Shown in pieces: positions 51,410 to 60,983 of a stretch of DNA of 64,000 nt (its first letter is position 1; each line of letters opens with the position of its first letter). The notes beneath the pieces were generated by a model, which was not told where the DNA came from, ran no database searches, and saw only the letters and a program-made list of their open reading frames with translations. This DNA is from Knoellia sp. p5-6-4 (GTDB lineage: Bacteria > Actinomycetota > Actinomycetes > Actinomycetales > Dermatophilaceae). The position numbers and the translations under genes are program-made. The stretch is from positions 1,236,437-1,300,436 of the forward strand of contig NZ_JARGZF010000001.1 of assembly GCF_029222705.1 (NCBI RefSeq), written 5' to 3'.

Positions 51410-52360
51410 TCAGCCCCGCGTGGCCAGGCCGCGCAGGAAGAACATGGTGTTGGCCGGGCGCTCGGCCATGCGGCGCATGAGGTAGCCGTACCACTCCTCG
51501 CCGTAGGGGATGTAGACGCGCATCTGGTTGCCGCGGTCGGCGATCCGCTTCTGCTCCTCGGGCCTGACGCCGTAGAGCATCTGGTACTCGTAGGTCTGCG
51601 GGTCGCGGCGGTTGTGGGCGGCGAGCGCGCCGGCGATCTCGATCAGGCGCGGGTCGTGGCTGGCGACCATGGGGTAGCCGTCGCCCGCCATGAGGATCTT
51701 CAGGCACCGCACGTAGGCCGTGTCGACCTCGTCGGAGGACTGGAAGGCCACCGACTCCGGCTCCTTGTAGGCCCCCTTGCACAGCCGCACCCGGCTGCCC
51801 TCGTGGGCGAGGTCGCGGCAGTCGGCCTCGCTGCGGCGCAGGTAGGACTGGATGACCGCGCCGACCCACGGGAAGTCGTGGCGCAGCTCGCGCAGGGCCT
51901 CCAGGGTGGCGTCGGTCGTGGTGTGGTCCTCCATGTCGAGGGTCACGGTCGTGCCGGCGGCGGCCGCGGCCTCGCAGATCTCGCGCGCGTGCTCGAGGGC
52001 GATCTTCTTCCCGTCGCCCGGCAGGGCCTGGCCGAGGGCGCTGAGCTTGAGGCTGACCTCGCCCATGCCCATCTGGCTCAGGTCGGCGCGCTCGAGCTCG
52101 CGCAGCAGGTGCAGGTAGGCGTCGCGGGTGCGGATCGCCTGGGCGAGGTCGAGGGTGTCCTCGCCGAGGTAGTCGATGGTCGCGAGCCGGTTGGTCATGC
52201 GCAGCGCGGCCGTGGCCGCGACCGCGTCCTCGGTGGTGGCCCCGGGGACGAAGCGCCGCACCACCTGCCGGCTGACGGGGGCCGTCTCGATGGTCCGTCG
52301 CACCGTGTCGCTCTTGGAGAGTTGCAGCAGTGCGCCGCGCAGCAGGTCACCTGCGTCCAC
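51410..52360 (-). CDS. Proline dehydrogenase
   Basis: Proline dehydrogenase oxidises proline to pyrroline-5-carboxylate with FAD. This 316-residue monofunctional form has a beta-alpha barrel with VSLKLSALG, VTLDMEDHTTTD, AVIQSYLRRSEAD, RLCKGAYKEP and the C-terminal YIPYGEEWYGYLMRRMAERP, a substrate-binding signature. The GTG start has GGAAGGA about 7 bases upstream. Its partner P5C dehydrogenase is not in the window. Confidence 0.92.
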   Translation of the reverse strand: MDAGDLLRGALLQLSKSDTVRRTIETAPVSRQVVRRFVPGATTEDAVAATAALRMTNRLATIDYLGEDTLDLAQAIRTRDAYLHLLRELERADLSQMGMGEVSLKLSALGQALPGDGKKIALEHAREICEAAAAAGTTVTLDMEDHTTTDATLEALRELRHDFPWVGAVIQSYLRRSEADCRDLAHEGSRVRLCKGAYKEPESVAFQSSDEVDTAYVRCLKILMAGDGYPMVASHDPRLIEIAGALAAHNRRDPQTYEYQMLYGVRPEEQKRIADRGNQMRVYIPYGEEWYGYLMRRMAERPANTMFFLRGLATRG

Positions 52361-52422
52361 GAAGGGTCCTTCCGACGTCCGGCCACGGCTGTCGCGACCG
52401 CCGCCAAGGCTATCCCCGACCG

Positions 52423-53157
52423 TCAGGGGGTGCGGCGGCGGAGGGTGAGCGACCCCAGGAGCAGCGAGGCGAGCACCCACGCCGCGATGACGAGCAGGTC
52501 CGGGGCCACCTCGGAGAGCGGCTCGGCGGTGGCGGCGACCGCGTTCATGGCGTCCACGGCATACGACAACGGGAGCACGTCGGAGATGGGCTGCAGCGCC
52601 TGCGGGAGCTGGTCGCGGGCGACGAGCAGGCCGCACAGGAGGAACTGCGGCAGCACGAACGCGGGCATGAACTGCACCGCCTGGAACTCCGTGCGCGCGA
52701 ACCCGCTGGCGAGCAGGCCGAGGGCGGTGCCGAGCACGGCGTCGGCGACGGCCACCACGACAAGCACCCAGACCGGGCCCACGAGGTCGAGGCCTGCCAC
52801 GTAGATCGCGAACGTCGAGGCCACCAGGGCCTGCAGCACCGCCATCAGCCCGAAGGCGAGCGCGTAGCCGACCATGAGGTCGGTCTTGGCCATCGGCGTC
52901 GTCATGAGCCGCTCGAGCGTCCCGGAGGTGCGCTCCCGCAGGGTGGCCACGCTGGTCACGATGAACATGACGACGAACGGGAAGACACCGAGCAGCGCCG
53001 GGCCGATCCTGTCGAACACCGGTGTGCCGTTGTAGATCCAGGCCAGCAGCCCCAGCAGGACGCAGGGCACGAGCAGCATGAGGGCGATGGTGCGGTGGTC
53101 GGTGCGCAGCTGCCGCAGCACGCGGCCGGTCATCACGAGCGTGCGGTGCGGACTCAC
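52423..53157 (-). CDS. ABC-2 type transporter permease
   Basis: A 244-residue membrane protein with six hydrophobic segments. The family features are TLRERTSGTLERLMTTPM after the second helix and LLCGLLVARDQLP near the C-terminus. It is coupled to the ATPase gene by a GTGA overlap. The pair is likely an exporter of a drug or lipid, and the adjacent TetR gene fits that. Confidence 0.9.
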   Translation of the reverse strand: MSPHRTLVMTGRVLRQLRTDHRTIALMLLVPCVLLGLLAWIYNGTPVFDRIGPALLGVFPFVVMFIVTSVATLRERTSGTLERLMTTPMAKTDLMVGYALAFGLMAVLQALVASTFAIYVAGLDLVGPVWVLVVVAVADAVLGTALGLLASGFARTEFQAVQFMPAFVLPQFLLCGLLVARDQLPQALQPISDVLPLSYAVDAMNAVAATAEPLSEVAPDLLVIAAWVLASLLLGSLTLRRRTP

Positions 53158-53879
53158 GGCGCCACCTCCTCGGCGGCGTCGATGAGGGCGAGGAAAGCGG
53201 TCTCGGCGTCGGTCGTGCCAGTGCGCTCGAGCAGCGCCGGCAGCGGCTCGTCGGCGAGCAGCCTGCCCTCGCGCAGCAGGAGCAGCCGGTCGCACCGGGT
53301 GGCCTCGTCCATGACGTGGCTGGACACCACCATCGACGTGCCCGCGTCGGCGAGCTGGTGGAACAGCCGCCACAGGTCGCGCCGCAGCACCGGGTCGAGG
53401 CCGACGGTGGGCTCGTCCAGCACCAGCAGCTCGGGCTCGCCCACGAGGGCCGAGGCGAGCGACACCCGTGACCGCTGGCCACCGGAGAGCCGCCCGGCCA
53501 GCACGCTGGCATGGCTCTCGAGGTCGACGGCGGCGATGGCCCGCTCGGCCGAGCCCTGCCCCGCCCCCAGCATGCGGGCGAAGAAGCGCACGTTCTCGCG
53601 CACCGTGAGGTCGTCGTAGATGCTCGGCGACTGGGTGAGGTAGCCCACGCGGTCCCGCAGGACCGGCGACCCGGCCGGCTCGCCGAGCACGGTGACCGTG
53701 CCGCCGTGCACCACCTGGACACCGACGATCGCCCGCATCAGCGTCGACTTGCCGCCACCGCTGGGGCCGAGCAGGCCGACGAGGGTGCCGCTCGGGATGC
53801 GCATGCTCAGGCCGGGCAGCACCTCGCGCCCTCCGCGGACCACGCGGAGGTTGTCGACCTCCACAGCATGATTCATCAT
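53154..53879 (-). CDS. ABC transporter ATP-binding protein
   Basis: A 241-residue ATPase: Walker A GPSGGGKST, Q-loop YLTQSPSIYDD, signature LSGGQRSR, Walker B LLVLDEPTVGLD, H-loop SSHVMDEA. This is the DRR/NodI type used with ABC-2 permeases. It begins ATG ATG 7 bases after a TAGATT box, in a likely leaderless promoter that overlaps a palindromic operator (53872-53887). It is preceded by the TetR gene on the same strand. Confidence 0.93.
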   Translation of the reverse strand: MMNHAVEVDNLRVVRGGREVLPGLSMRIPSGTLVGLLGPSGGGKSTLMRAIVGVQVVHGGTVTVLGEPAGSPVLRDRVGYLTQSPSIYDDLTVRENVRFFARMLGAGQGSAERAIAAVDLESHASVLAGRLSGGQRSRVSLASALVGEPELLVLDEPTVGLDPVLRRDLWRLFHQLADAGTSMVVSSHVMDEATRCDRLLLLREGRLLADEPLPALLERTGTTDAETAFLALIDAAEEVAP

Positions 53880-53887
53880 GTGATGAA
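53872..53887. promoter_or_regulatory. Palindromic operator at the ABC start (probable TetR site)
   Basis: TTCATCA-TG-TGATGAA is a perfect 7-base inverted repeat. It covers the start codon and the bases up to the edge of the -10 box of the ABC ATPase gene, where a bound TetR dimer would block initiation. The adjacent TetR protein is the obvious candidate binder. Confidence 0.7.
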
Positions 53888-53915
53888 ATCTACGCCCGCC
53901 GGGGCCGCACGACAA
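53887..53915 (-). promoter_or_regulatory. Promoter of the ABC transporter genes
   Basis: On the minus strand TTGTCG (53910-53915) and TAGATT (53887-53892) are 17 bases apart, and the -10 ends 7 bases before the ATG. It gives the transporter its own promoter downstream of the tetR gene. Confidence 0.6.
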
Positions 53916-53921
53916 GGGTGG

Positions 53922-54521
53922 TCAGGGTGCCAGGTAGCGCTGGATCGACGGCCCCACGAGGGCGACCAGCTCCTCGCGGCTGGCCTGCACCACCTCGGGG
54001 AAGTGGACGACGTAGCGCATCATCGCCATCCCCAGCATCTGGCCTGCGGCCAGACCCGCCCGCAGCTGCGCGGTCGCGAGCGCGTCGACGCTGGCCGCCG
54101 GAGTCAGCTCGGTCGCGATGCGGCCGAAGATCTCGCGGGTCAGGAACTCGCGCAGCATCCGGCCCGCCTCGTCGTGCGAGGACGCCGAGCGCACCACTGC
54201 CTGGAAGCGCTGGCGGCCCGCCGGCGAGTCCCAGACGTCGAGGAACGTCTCCACGAGCGCGGCGCCCACCCGCTCACGCGGCCCGGAGATCACCTTGTCG
54301 ATGAGCACCGAGGGGTCGACGGGGAGGTCCATCACCTCGGCGAAGAGGGCCGGCTTGCCCTCGAAGTAGTGGTGCACCAGGGCGGGGTCCACGCCCGCCC
54401 GCCGGGCGATGCCGCGCAGGGAGGTGGCGTCGTAGCCCTGCTCGGCGAACTCCGACCGCGCCGCCTGCAGGATGGTCGCTCGGGTGTCCTCGCCCCCGGG
54501 CCGGCGCCCGCGCGGGCTCAT
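53922..54521 (-). CDS. TetR family transcriptional regulator
   Basis: A 199-residue regulator. The N-terminal HTH is [40 protein letters not shown], and the rest is the ligand-binding helical domain. The start ATG overlaps the stop of the TIM-barrel gene (ATGA). It very likely represses the ABC exporter genes 42 bases downstream through the palindrome at their start. Ligand unknown. Confidence 0.9.
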   Translation of the reverse strand: MSPRGRRPGGEDTRATILQAARSEFAEQGYDATSLRGIARRAGVDPALVHHYFEGKPALFAEVMDLPVDPSVLIDKVISGPRERVGAALVETFLDVWDSPAGRQRFQAVVRSASSHDEAGRMLREFLTREIFGRIATELTPAASVDALATAQLRAGLAAGQMLGMAMMRYVVHFPEVVQASREELVALVGPSIQRYLAP

Positions 54522-55336
54522 GAGGTCGTCAGGGTGGAGGCGGTGGCGAGGTGCAGCCTGGCGAATGCCAGCGCCTCGCTGAGGTCGAGCTCGCGCTGCT
54601 CCTCGGTGAGCTTGCGCGTGCCCACCTCGACCACGACGGCTCCCGAGAAACCTTGCTCCGCAAGGACTTCCAGGAACGCGGCACACGGCTGGGTGCCCCT
54701 GCCCGGCACCAGGTGCTCGTCGAGGGCCGTACCCGTCCCGTCGGCGAGATGCACGTGGGCCAGCCGCGAGCCGAGGTCGGCGGCCATCTGCAGCGCGTCC
54801 GACCCAGCCGTCGCCGTGTGCGAGAGGTCGACCGTCACGTTGTCGTAGGGCAGCGGGACCGGGTCCCAGCCGGGCAGGTACGCCTGGTACTCACGGTTGC
54901 GCGCCCGCCAGGGGAACATGTTCTCCACCGCCAGCCGGATGCCGGTCTCGTGCTCGCGCAGCGCCACCCCGTCGAGGAACTCCCGGGCGTAGTCACGCTG
55001 CCAGCGGAAGGGCGGGTGGAGCACCACGGTCTGCGCGCCGACCTCCTGGGCGAGCTCGATCGACTTGTCGACCTTCGTCCACGGGTCGGTGCTCCACACC
55101 CTCTGCGTGAGGAGGAGCGTGGGCGCGTGCACCGACAGCACCGGTATGCCGTGCAGCTCGGACAGCGCCTTGATGGCGCCGGGCTCCTGGGAGACCGGGT
55201 CGGTCCAGACCATGACCTCGACCCCGTCGTAGCCGAGCCGCCGCGCCGTTGCGAAGGCCGCCGCACAGCTCTCCGGGTAGACCGATGCCGTCGATAGCGC
55301 GACCTGCGCACCGGGGATCGAGACAGCGGCGGACAT
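54518..55336 (-). CDS. Sugar phosphate isomerase/epimerase (xylose-isomerase-like TIM barrel)
   Basis: A 272-residue TIM-barrel protein. Visible features are [42 protein letters not shown] and [12 protein letters not shown] with metal-binding His, Glu and Asp. It matches the AP endonuclease family 2 superfamily and corresponds to the mycobacterial gene next to ppx (Rv0498, from memory). The substrate is unknown. The ATG is 6 bases after a TACGCT box, so it may have its own promoter although ppx lies 29 bases upstream. Confidence 0.82.
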   Translation of the reverse strand: MSAAVSIPGAQVALSTASVYPESCAAAFATARRLGYDGVEVMVWTDPVSQEPGAIKALSELHGIPVLSVHAPTLLLTQRVWSTDPWTKVDKSIELAQEVGAQTVVLHPPFRWQRDYAREFLDGVALREHETGIRLAVENMFPWRARNREYQAYLPGWDPVPLPYDNVTVDLSHTATAGSDALQMAADLGSRLAHVHLADGTGTALDEHLVPGRGTQPCAAFLEVLAEQGFSGAVVVEVGTRKLTEEQRELDLSEALAFARLHLATASTLTTS

Positions 55337-55342
55337 GGCACG

Positions 55343-55348
55343 AGCGTA
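55343..55348 (-). promoter_or_regulatory. Putative -10 box of the TIM-barrel gene
   Basis: TACGCT on the minus strand ends 6 bases before the ATG; leaderless spacing. Confidence 0.4.
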
Positions 55349-55365
55349 TCGAGCGGGCTCGGGCC

Positions 55366-56292
55366 TCAGCCCATGCTGTCGAGGCGTCCGAGGATGATGC
55401 CCTCGCGCAGCGCCCAGGGACAGATGTCCAGCCGCTCGACCTGGAGCAGGTCCATCGCCGCCTCGGCGACCAGGGCCCCGGCGAGCAGCTGACGGGCCCG
55501 CGACGGCGACACCCCGGGCAGCTCGGTGCGCTGGGCCGCCGTGGTCCTCGCCAGCAGCGCCACCACGTCACCGAGGTCGGAGCGCGCAAGGCTGCGCGCG
55601 GCATACGGACCCTCGCTGCTCGGGGCGGCGCCCGCGATGCGGGCCAGCGAGCGCATGGTCTTGGAGGTGCCGACGGCACGGTCGACCCGGCCGACCTTGG
55701 TGAGCGGCCGCAGGTCGCCGGCGATCCGCGCCCGGATCGCCTTGCGGGCCCCGCGCACCGTCTCGGCGTCAGGCGGGTCACCGGGCAGCAGGTCGCGCGT
55801 GAGGCGACCGGCCCCCAGCGGCAGGCTGATCGCGGCGTCGGGCTCCTCGTCCATGCCGGCCGCCAGCTCGAGGGAGCCGCCGCCGATGTCGACGACGAGG
55901 AGGGTGCCGCTCGACCACCCGAACCAGCGCCGCGCGGCGAGGAAGGTGAGCCGCGCCTCGTCCACCCCGCTGAGCACCTGCAGGTCGACTCCCGTCCGGG
56001 CGCGCACCATGGCGAGCACGGCGTCTCCGTTGGGCGCCTCGCGAATCGCGCTCGTGGCGAAGGCGATCAGGTCCTCGACACCCTGGTCCTCGGCGACGTC
56101 GAGGCACTCGAGGACGAAGCGCGCGAGGTTGGCGGCGCCCGAGTCGTCGATGTGGCCGTCGTCGGTGACGTGCTCGGACAGCCGCAGCTCGATCTTGTGC
56201 GACGTGGCGGGCAGCGGTTGGGCGCCGTGGTGGGCGTCGACCACGAGCAGGTGCACGGTGTTCGAGCCGACGTCGATGACCCCTAGGCGCAT
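55366..56292 (-). CDS. Ppx/GppA exopolyphosphatase family protein
   Basis: A 308-residue ASKHA-fold phosphatase. It starts [15 protein letters not shown] (phosphate-1 motif), then [27 protein letters not shown] (phosphate-2 motif) and the C-terminal [13 protein letters not shown]. It should hydrolyse polyphosphate or pppGpp. The short form without the HD-like C-terminal half is usual in actinobacteria. The ATG is 7 bases after a TACGGT box and is divergent from the Cys-rich gene. Confidence 0.9.
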   Translation of the reverse strand: MRLGVIDVGSNTVHLLVVDAHHGAQPLPATSHKIELRLSEHVTDDGHIDDSGAANLARFVLECLDVAEDQGVEDLIAFATSAIREAPNGDAVLAMVRARTGVDLQVLSGVDEARLTFLAARRWFGWSSGTLLVVDIGGGSLELAAGMDEEPDAAISLPLGAGRLTRDLLPGDPPDAETVRGARKAIRARIAGDLRPLTKVGRVDRAVGTSKTMRSLARIAGAAPSSEGPYAARSLARSDLGDVVALLARTTAAQRTELPGVSPSRARQLLAGALVAEAAMDLLQVERLDICPWALREGIILGRLDSMG

Positions 56293-56299
56293 GGCGTTC

Positions 56300-56305
56300 A
56301 CCGTA
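56300..56305 (-). promoter_or_regulatory. Putative -10 box of the ppx gene
   Basis: TACGGT on the minus strand ends 7 bases before the ATG. The facing TAGGGT box for the divergent gene is only 19 bases away, so the two leaderless promoters nearly touch. Confidence 0.45.
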
Positions 56306-56324
56306 GCGGCTGACGCCGTGGACG

Positions 56325-56330
56325 TAGGGT
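56325..56330 (+). promoter_or_regulatory. Putative -10 box of the Cys-rich protein gene
   Basis: TAGGGT ends 7 bases before the GTG at 56338 and favours that start over an in-frame GTG at 56329. Confidence 0.45.
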
Positions 56331-56337
56331 GGGCTGC

Positions 56338-57147
56338 GTGGCTGAGACCCCGCTCGAGACCGCCCGCCTCTGGGTCGAGTTCACCGATCCCGCCGACAGG
56401 GACCAGCGCTTCCGCTGCGACCTGACCTGGCTCACGTCGAGCTGGACGTGCATCTTCGGCAGCGGCTGCCACGGCATCTACGCCGACCGGCCCGACGACG
56501 GGTGCTGCACGCTCGGGGCGCACTTCACCGACAAGGACGACGTGAAGCGGGTCAAGGAGGCGGTGAGCGAGCTCGGCGAGGACGAGTGGCAGCACCACCC
56601 GGGCACGACGCGTCTCTCCGCCTGGACCGAGAAGGAGGACGACGCCCTGAAGACCAAGGTCGTCGACGGCGCCTGCATCTTCCTCAACCGCCCGGGCTTC
56701 CCCGCGGGGGCGGGGTGCGCGCTGCACCAGCACGCGGTCTTCACGGGCAAGGAGCCGCACACGGTCAAGCCCGACGTCTGCTGGCAGCTGCCCATCCGGC
56801 GCACCTACCGCCGCGTCGAGCTGCCCGACGGCACCTCCTGGCTCGAGACGACCATCACCGAGTACGACCGGCGCGGCTGGGGACCGGGCGGGCACGACCT
56901 CGACTGGTACTGCTCGGCCAACCCGGAGGCGCACGTGGGGCGCGAGCCGGTCTTCCGCAGCAACCGGGCCGAGCTGGTCGAGCTCATGGGCGAGGCCGCG
57001 TATGCCGAGCTCGAGGTGCGCTGCGAGGCCCACCTCGCGAGCGTGAAGGCGGTGCGGGCCAGCGGCTCGCACAAGCTGCTGCCGCTGATGGTCCACCCGG
57101 CGACGCTGGCCGCCCAGAGCGAGGCGGCCTCCCGCAGGCGAGCCTGA
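56338..57147 (+). CDS. Cys-rich, putative metal- or Fe-S-binding protein (YkgJ/DUF3109-like)
   Basis: A 269-residue soluble protein. It contains clustered cysteines: [21 protein letters not shown], then [33 protein letters not shown] and DWYCSAN. The order resembles the CxxxCC...CxFL...GCxIH pattern of YkgJ/DUF3109 proteins, thought to bind zinc or an iron-sulfur cluster. No enzyme activity is established for the family. It is fused in frame order with the methyltransferase gene (TGATG overlap), so the two are co-expressed. The family call is tentative. Confidence 0.6.
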   Translation: MAETPLETARLWVEFTDPADRDQRFRCDLTWLTSSWTCIFGSGCHGIYADRPDDGCCTLGAHFTDKDDVKRVKEAVSELGEDEWQHHPGTTRLSAWTEKEDDALKTKVVDGACIFLNRPGFPAGAGCALHQHAVFTGKEPHTVKPDVCWQLPIRRTYRRVELPDGTSWLETTITEYDRRGWGPGGHDLDWYCSANPEAHVGREPVFRSNRAELVELMGEAAYAELEVRCEAHLASVKAVRASGSHKLLPLMVHPATLAAQSEAASRRRA

Positions 57148-57857
57148 TGTCCACCGGTCCTCGCGACCCCGCCCAGCCCACGCCCAGCCCGAACATCTGG
57201 GGCTCGCCCGACGTCTACGAGGTCGAGAACCTCGGCGTCGACCGGGCCGGGCTGATCGAGGCGGCCATCTGCCGCATCCACCCGCTCCAGGGTGCCGACC
57301 TCGTCGACATCGGCTGCGGCAGCGGCTTCCACCTGCCCCGGCTGGCCGACCTCGGCGCCCGAAGCGTCGTCGGGGTCGAACCCCACCCCCCGCTCCTGGA
57401 GCTGGCGCAGGCGCGGGTGGCCGGCCAGCACGGCATACAGGTCCTCGACGGCACGGCCCAGGCGCTGCCGCTGCCGGACGCGTCCATGGACGTGGCGCAC
57501 GCCCGGTGGGCGTACTTCTTCGGCGCGGGGTGCGAGCCGGGCCTCGCCGAGCTCGCCCGGGTGCTCCGCCCGGGCGGAACGGCCTTCGTCATCGACAACG
57601 ACGCCACCCGCTCGACCTTCGGCGGCTGGTTCCGGCGCGCCCACCCGGCGTACGACCCGCTGGCCGTCGAGCGGTTCTGGGCCCGCCAGGGCTGGTCACG
57701 CGAGCGGCTCGTGATCCGGTGGGACTTCGACTCGCGCGAGGACTTCGAGTCGGTCGTGCGCATCGAGTTCCCCGAGACCGTGGCCGAGGGCATCCTCGCC
57801 GAGCACGCCGGCACCGGCGTCGACTACGCGGTCAACCTCTGGTGGCGCCGCTTCTGA
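57147..57857 (+). CDS. Class I SAM-dependent methyltransferase
   Basis: A 236-residue Rossmann methyltransferase. SAM motif I is [15 protein letters not shown], motif II is [11 protein letters not shown], and [16 protein letters not shown] and [15 protein letters not shown] follow. It resembles the methyltransferase 11 group (ubiquinone/menaquinone-type), but the substrate is unknown. A MenG role for the menaquinone genes in this window is possible but cannot be shown by position. It overlaps the Cys-rich gene by one base. Confidence 0.88.
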   Translation: MSTGPRDPAQPTPSPNIWGSPDVYEVENLGVDRAGLIEAAICRIHPLQGADLVDIGCGSGFHLPRLADLGARSVVGVEPHPPLLELAQARVAGQHGIQVLDGTAQALPLPDASMDVAHARWAYFFGAGCEPGLAELARVLRPGGTAFVIDNDATRSTFGGWFRRAHPAYDPLAVERFWARQGWSRERLVIRWDFDSREDFESVVRIEFPETVAEGILAEHAGTGVDYAVNLWWRRF

Positions 57858-57925
57858 AGGTCCATGGTCCCTGTCATCCCGGCCTCGACGCTCCTAGCGT
57901 GGGCAGACCAGCCGAGGAGGACGAC

Positions 57926-58402
57926 ATGAGCTACGACGTCAGCACCACCACCGAGACGGGCCGGCACCTCGCGGTGAAGCGGTTCGACGCGCGGCCGGAG
58001 GTCGACGACATGGGGCAGAAGTCGTCAGCGGCCTTCGGCGGCGTGGCGGGCTACCTGGCCAGGATCGGGGTGCCCGTCGCAGGCCCCGCCATCTCCGTCT
58101 ACGAGATGGAGGGTGACCTCTTCCACGTCGCCGCGGGGTTCGTCGTGGAGGCTCCCTTCGAGCCCGGTGAGGGGGTGGAGCCCCTGCAGCTGCCCGCCTG
58201 CGAGGTCGCCACCACCGTCCACATCGGCGCGTACGAGCGGCTCGGCGAGGCCTACGAGGCCCTGCAGAAGGGGGTCGTCGCGCAGGGCCGGCAGGTCGAG
58301 GAGTCCGGGGTCATGTGGGAGGAGTACTGGAGCGGCCCCGAGGCGCCGCCCGAGGAGACCCGCACCGTCGTCTTCTGGCCGCTGAGGCCACTCCAGGGCT
58401 GA
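57926..58402 (+). CDS. GyrI-like effector-binding domain protein
   Basis: A 158-residue stand-alone GyrI-like/AraC effector-binding domain: HLAVKRFDARPEVDDM, VAGPAISVYEMEGDLFHVAAGF, and PACEVATTVHIGAYERLGEAYEALQKG. Such domains bind small amphipathic ligands or sequester toxins. The ATG has GAGGAGG about 6 bases upstream, and a TAGCGT box lies at 57895-57900. Confidence 0.82.
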   Translation: MSYDVSTTTETGRHLAVKRFDARPEVDDMGQKSSAAFGGVAGYLARIGVPVAGPAISVYEMEGDLFHVAAGFVVEAPFEPGEGVEPLQLPACEVATTVHIGAYERLGEAYEALQKGVVAQGRQVEESGVMWEEYWSGPEAPPEETRTVVFWPLRPLQG

Positions 58403-58449
58403 GCTGCATCGCCCGGCCCTGCCGGACCCTGGCTGTCGGCGGCGCACCG

Positions 58450-58455
58450 TAGGTT
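58450..58455 (+). promoter_or_regulatory. Putative -10 box of radA
   Basis: TAGGTT ends 7 bases before the ATG at 58463; it supports that start over a GTG at 58454, which would lie inside the box. Confidence 0.5.
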
Positions 58456-58462
58456 GTGCGCC

Positions 58463-59848
58463 ATGGCTTCGAAGGCATCGACGAAGGCGAGCGGCTACCG
58501 CTGCTCGGAGTGCGGCTGGTCCACGGTGAAGTGGGTCGGCCGCTGCGGCGAGTGCCAGGCCTGGGGCAGCGTCAGCGAGGTCGGCGCGGTGACCGTGCGC
58601 ACCACGGCGGCGGGTCGCGTCGAGCGCCCGGCACTGCCGATCGGTGAGGTCGACGCCCGCCGTGCCGAGGCGCGCAGCACCGGCGTGGGCGAGTTCGACC
58701 GCGTGCTCGGCGGCGGCCTGGTGCCCGGCGCGGTGGTCCTCGTGGCCGGCGAGCCCGGCATCGGCAAGTCCACCCTGCTGCTCGACGTCGCCGCCCGTGC
58801 GGCCCGCTCCGGGGAGGGCCGCACGGTCCTCTACGTGAGCGGCGAGGAGTCCGCGGCCCAGGTGCGGCTGCGCGCCGAGCGCATCGAGGCGATGGCCAAG
58901 TCCCTCTACCTCGCCTCCGAGACCGACCTGGCCACCGTGCTGGGCCAGGTCGAGGCGATCAGCCCCGACCTGCTCGTCGTCGACTCGGTGCAGACCATCT
59001 CCAGCGGCGAGGTCGAGGGGTCGGCGGGCAACGTCTCGCAGGTGCGCGAGGTCGCGGCCTCCCTGATCCAGGCCGCGAAGTCGCGCGGCATGGCCACGCT
59101 CGTGGTCGGCCACGTGACCAAGGACGGGTCCATCGCCGGCCCCCGGGTGCTCGAGCACCTCGTCGACGTGGTGGTGCAGTTCGAGGGCGACCGGCACTCC
59201 CGCCTGCGCATGGTGCGCGCGGTGAAGAACCGCTACGGCCCCACCGACGAGGTCGGCTGCTTCGACCTCTCCGACGTCGGCATCGTCGGCCTCCCCGACC
59301 CCAGCGGGCTCTTCCTCTCGCACGGCACCGTCACGGTGCCGGGCACCTGCGTCACCGCCACCCTCGAGGGCAAGCGGCCGCTGATGACGGAGGTGCAGGC
59401 GCTCGTGGCGAAGACGGAGATCCCCACCCCACGACGGGCCACCAGCGGGCTGGACTCCTCGCGGGTCGCCATGATCCTCGCCGTGCTCGACCGGCGGGCG
59501 AAGGCGCCGCTGGGCAAGGCCGACGTCTACCTGTCCACCGTCGGTGGGGCGCGGCTGAGCGAGCCGGCCTCCGACCTCGCGGTGGCCCTGGCCGTCGCCA
59601 GCGCCATCCGCGAGCAGCCGCTGGAGCCGGGCTCGATCGCGTTCGGGGAGATCGGCCTCGCCGGGGAGCTGCGCCCGGTGACCGGAATCCCCCGGCGTCT
59701 GGCCGAGGCTGCACGCCTGGGCTTCCGGCGTGCCTTCGTGCCGCCCGGCGTGCTCGGTTCCGGACCCACCCCGGAGGGCATCGAGGTGGTGGAGTGCGCC
59801 GACATCAGTCGGGCCGTGGTGGCAGCACTGCCGGCGGCGCGCGGATAG
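58463..59848 (+). CDS. radA: DNA repair protein RadA
   Basis: RadA is a RecA-related helicase that promotes branch migration in recombination. The 461-residue protein has an N-terminal zinc finger (YRCSECGW...GRCGECQAW), Walker [10 protein letters not shown], Walker B LLVVDSV, the RadA-specific KNRYG motif and a C-terminal Lon-protease-like domain ([11 protein letters not shown] in the form [24 protein letters not shown]). It precedes disA, the usual order in actinobacteria. Confidence 0.95.
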   Translation: MASKASTKASGYRCSECGWSTVKWVGRCGECQAWGSVSEVGAVTVRTTAAGRVERPALPIGEVDARRAEARSTGVGEFDRVLGGGLVPGAVVLVAGEPGIGKSTLLLDVAARAARSGEGRTVLYVSGEESAAQVRLRAERIEAMAKSLYLASETDLATVLGQVEAISPDLLVVDSVQTISSGEVEGSAGNVSQVREVAASLIQAAKSRGMATLVVGHVTKDGSIAGPRVLEHLVDVVVQFEGDRHSRLRMVRAVKNRYGPTDEVGCFDLSDVGIVGLPDPSGLFLSHGTVTVPGTCVTATLEGKRPLMTEVQALVAKTEIPTPRRATSGLDSSRVAMILAVLDRRAKAPLGKADVYLSTVGGARLSEPASDLAVALAVASAIREQPLEPGSIAFGEIGLAGELRPVTGIPRRLAEAARLGFRRAFVPPGVLGSGPTPEGIEVVECADISRAVVAALPAARG

Positions 59849-59906
59849 ACTTCGGCCAGACCAGCCGGCGGCAGTGCCGGGAGCAGTGAACACAGGGGTC
59901 CAGCGA

Positions 59907-60983
59907 GTGGAACAACGCGATGACGAGCTGCTGCTCGCCACCCTGGCCGCCGTGGCCCCCGGCACCGAGCTGCGCGACGGCCTCGAGCGCATCCTGCGCG
60001 GTCGCACCGGCGCCCTGATCGTGCTCGGCCACGACAAGCTCGTCGAGCAGATCTCGACCGGCGGCTTTCCCCTCGACGTCGAGTTCTCGGCCACCCGCCT
60101 GCGCGAGCTCGCCAAGATGGACGGCGCCATCGTCGTCGACCGCGAGGTCTCCCGCATCCTGCGGGCCGCCACCCAGCTGCTGCCGGACTCCTCCATCGAG
60201 ACCAGCGAGTCCGGCACCCGCCACCGCACCGCCGAGCGCGTCGCCAAGCAGACCGGCTACCCCGTGGTCTCGGTCAGCCAGTCCATGCGCATCGTCGCCC
60301 TCTACGTCGCCGGCCGGCGGCACGTGCTCGAGGACTCCAGCGCCATCCTCTCCCGCGCCAACCAGGCCCTGCAGACGCTCGAGCGCTACAAGTCCCGGCT
60401 CGACGAGGTCACCGGCACCCTCTCCGCCCTCGAGATCGAGGACCTCGTCACCGTGCGCGACGTGGCCAGCGTGCTCCAGCGCCTCGAGATGGTGCGGCGG
60501 ATCAGCGACGAGATCGCGGGCTACGTCGTCGAGCTCGGCGTCGACGGCCGGCTGCTCACCCTCCAGCTCGAGGAGCTCACCGGCGGCCTGGGCAACGACC
60601 GCGAGCTCGTCATCCGCGACTACCTCCCCGAGGCGCGCGGTGGCCTGTCGGTCGAGGAGGCGCTCACGGCGCTGGAGCAGCTGACCTCCACCGAGCTGCT
60701 CGACCTGTCGGCCGGCGCCAAGGCGCTCGGCTTCACCATCGTCGGCGACGCCCTCGACTCCGCCGTGAGCCCGTGCGGCTACCGGCTGCTGAGCAAGGTC
60801 CCCCGCCTGCCCGGCGCCATCGTCGACCGCCTCGTCGAGCACTTCGGCAGCCTGCAGAAGCTGCTCGCCGCCAACCTCGAGGAACTCATGGACGTCGAGG
60901 GCGTCGGCGAGGGCCGGGCGCGGGCGGTCCGTGAGGGCCTGTCCCGCCTCGCCGAGTCGAGCATCCTCGAACGCTACGTGTGA
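59907..60983 (+). CDS. disA: DNA integrity scanning diadenylate cyclase
   Basis: DisA makes c-di-AMP and scans DNA. The 358-residue protein has the DAC domain with KMDGAIVVD (DGA motif) and the GTRHRTAER motif (RHR), a helical linker ([14 protein letters not shown] in the form [13 protein letters not shown]) and a C-terminal HhH domain ([20 protein letters not shown]). The GTG at 59907 was chosen for AGGGG 8 bases upstream and normal length; an in-frame GTG at 59886 has a ribosome site too close. A TAGACT box overlaps the radA stop and could be its promoter. Confidence 0.95.
   Translation: MEQRDDELLLATLAAVAPGTELRDGLERILRGRTGALIVLGHDKLVEQISTGGFPLDVEFSATRLRELAKMDGAIVVDREVSRILRAATQLLPDSSIETSESGTRHRTAERVAKQTGYPVVSVSQSMRIVALYVAGRRHVLEDSSAILSRANQALQTLERYKSRLDEVTGTLSALEIEDLVTVRDVASVLQRLEMVRRISDEIAGYVVELGVDGRLLTLQLEELTGGLGNDRELVIRDYLPEARGGLSVEEALTALEQLTSTELLDLSAGAKALGFTIVGDALDSAVSPCGYRLLSKVPRLPGAIVDRLVEHFGSLQKLLAANLEELMDVEGVGEGRARAVREGLSRLAESSILERYV

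Noticed and set aside
51410-53722. A 770-codon reading that seems to fuse an ABC transporter region with proline dehydrogenase
   Set aside because: The first part is a wrong-frame reading of the ABC genes. A GTG with a ribosome site at 52360 gives a normal-length enzyme.
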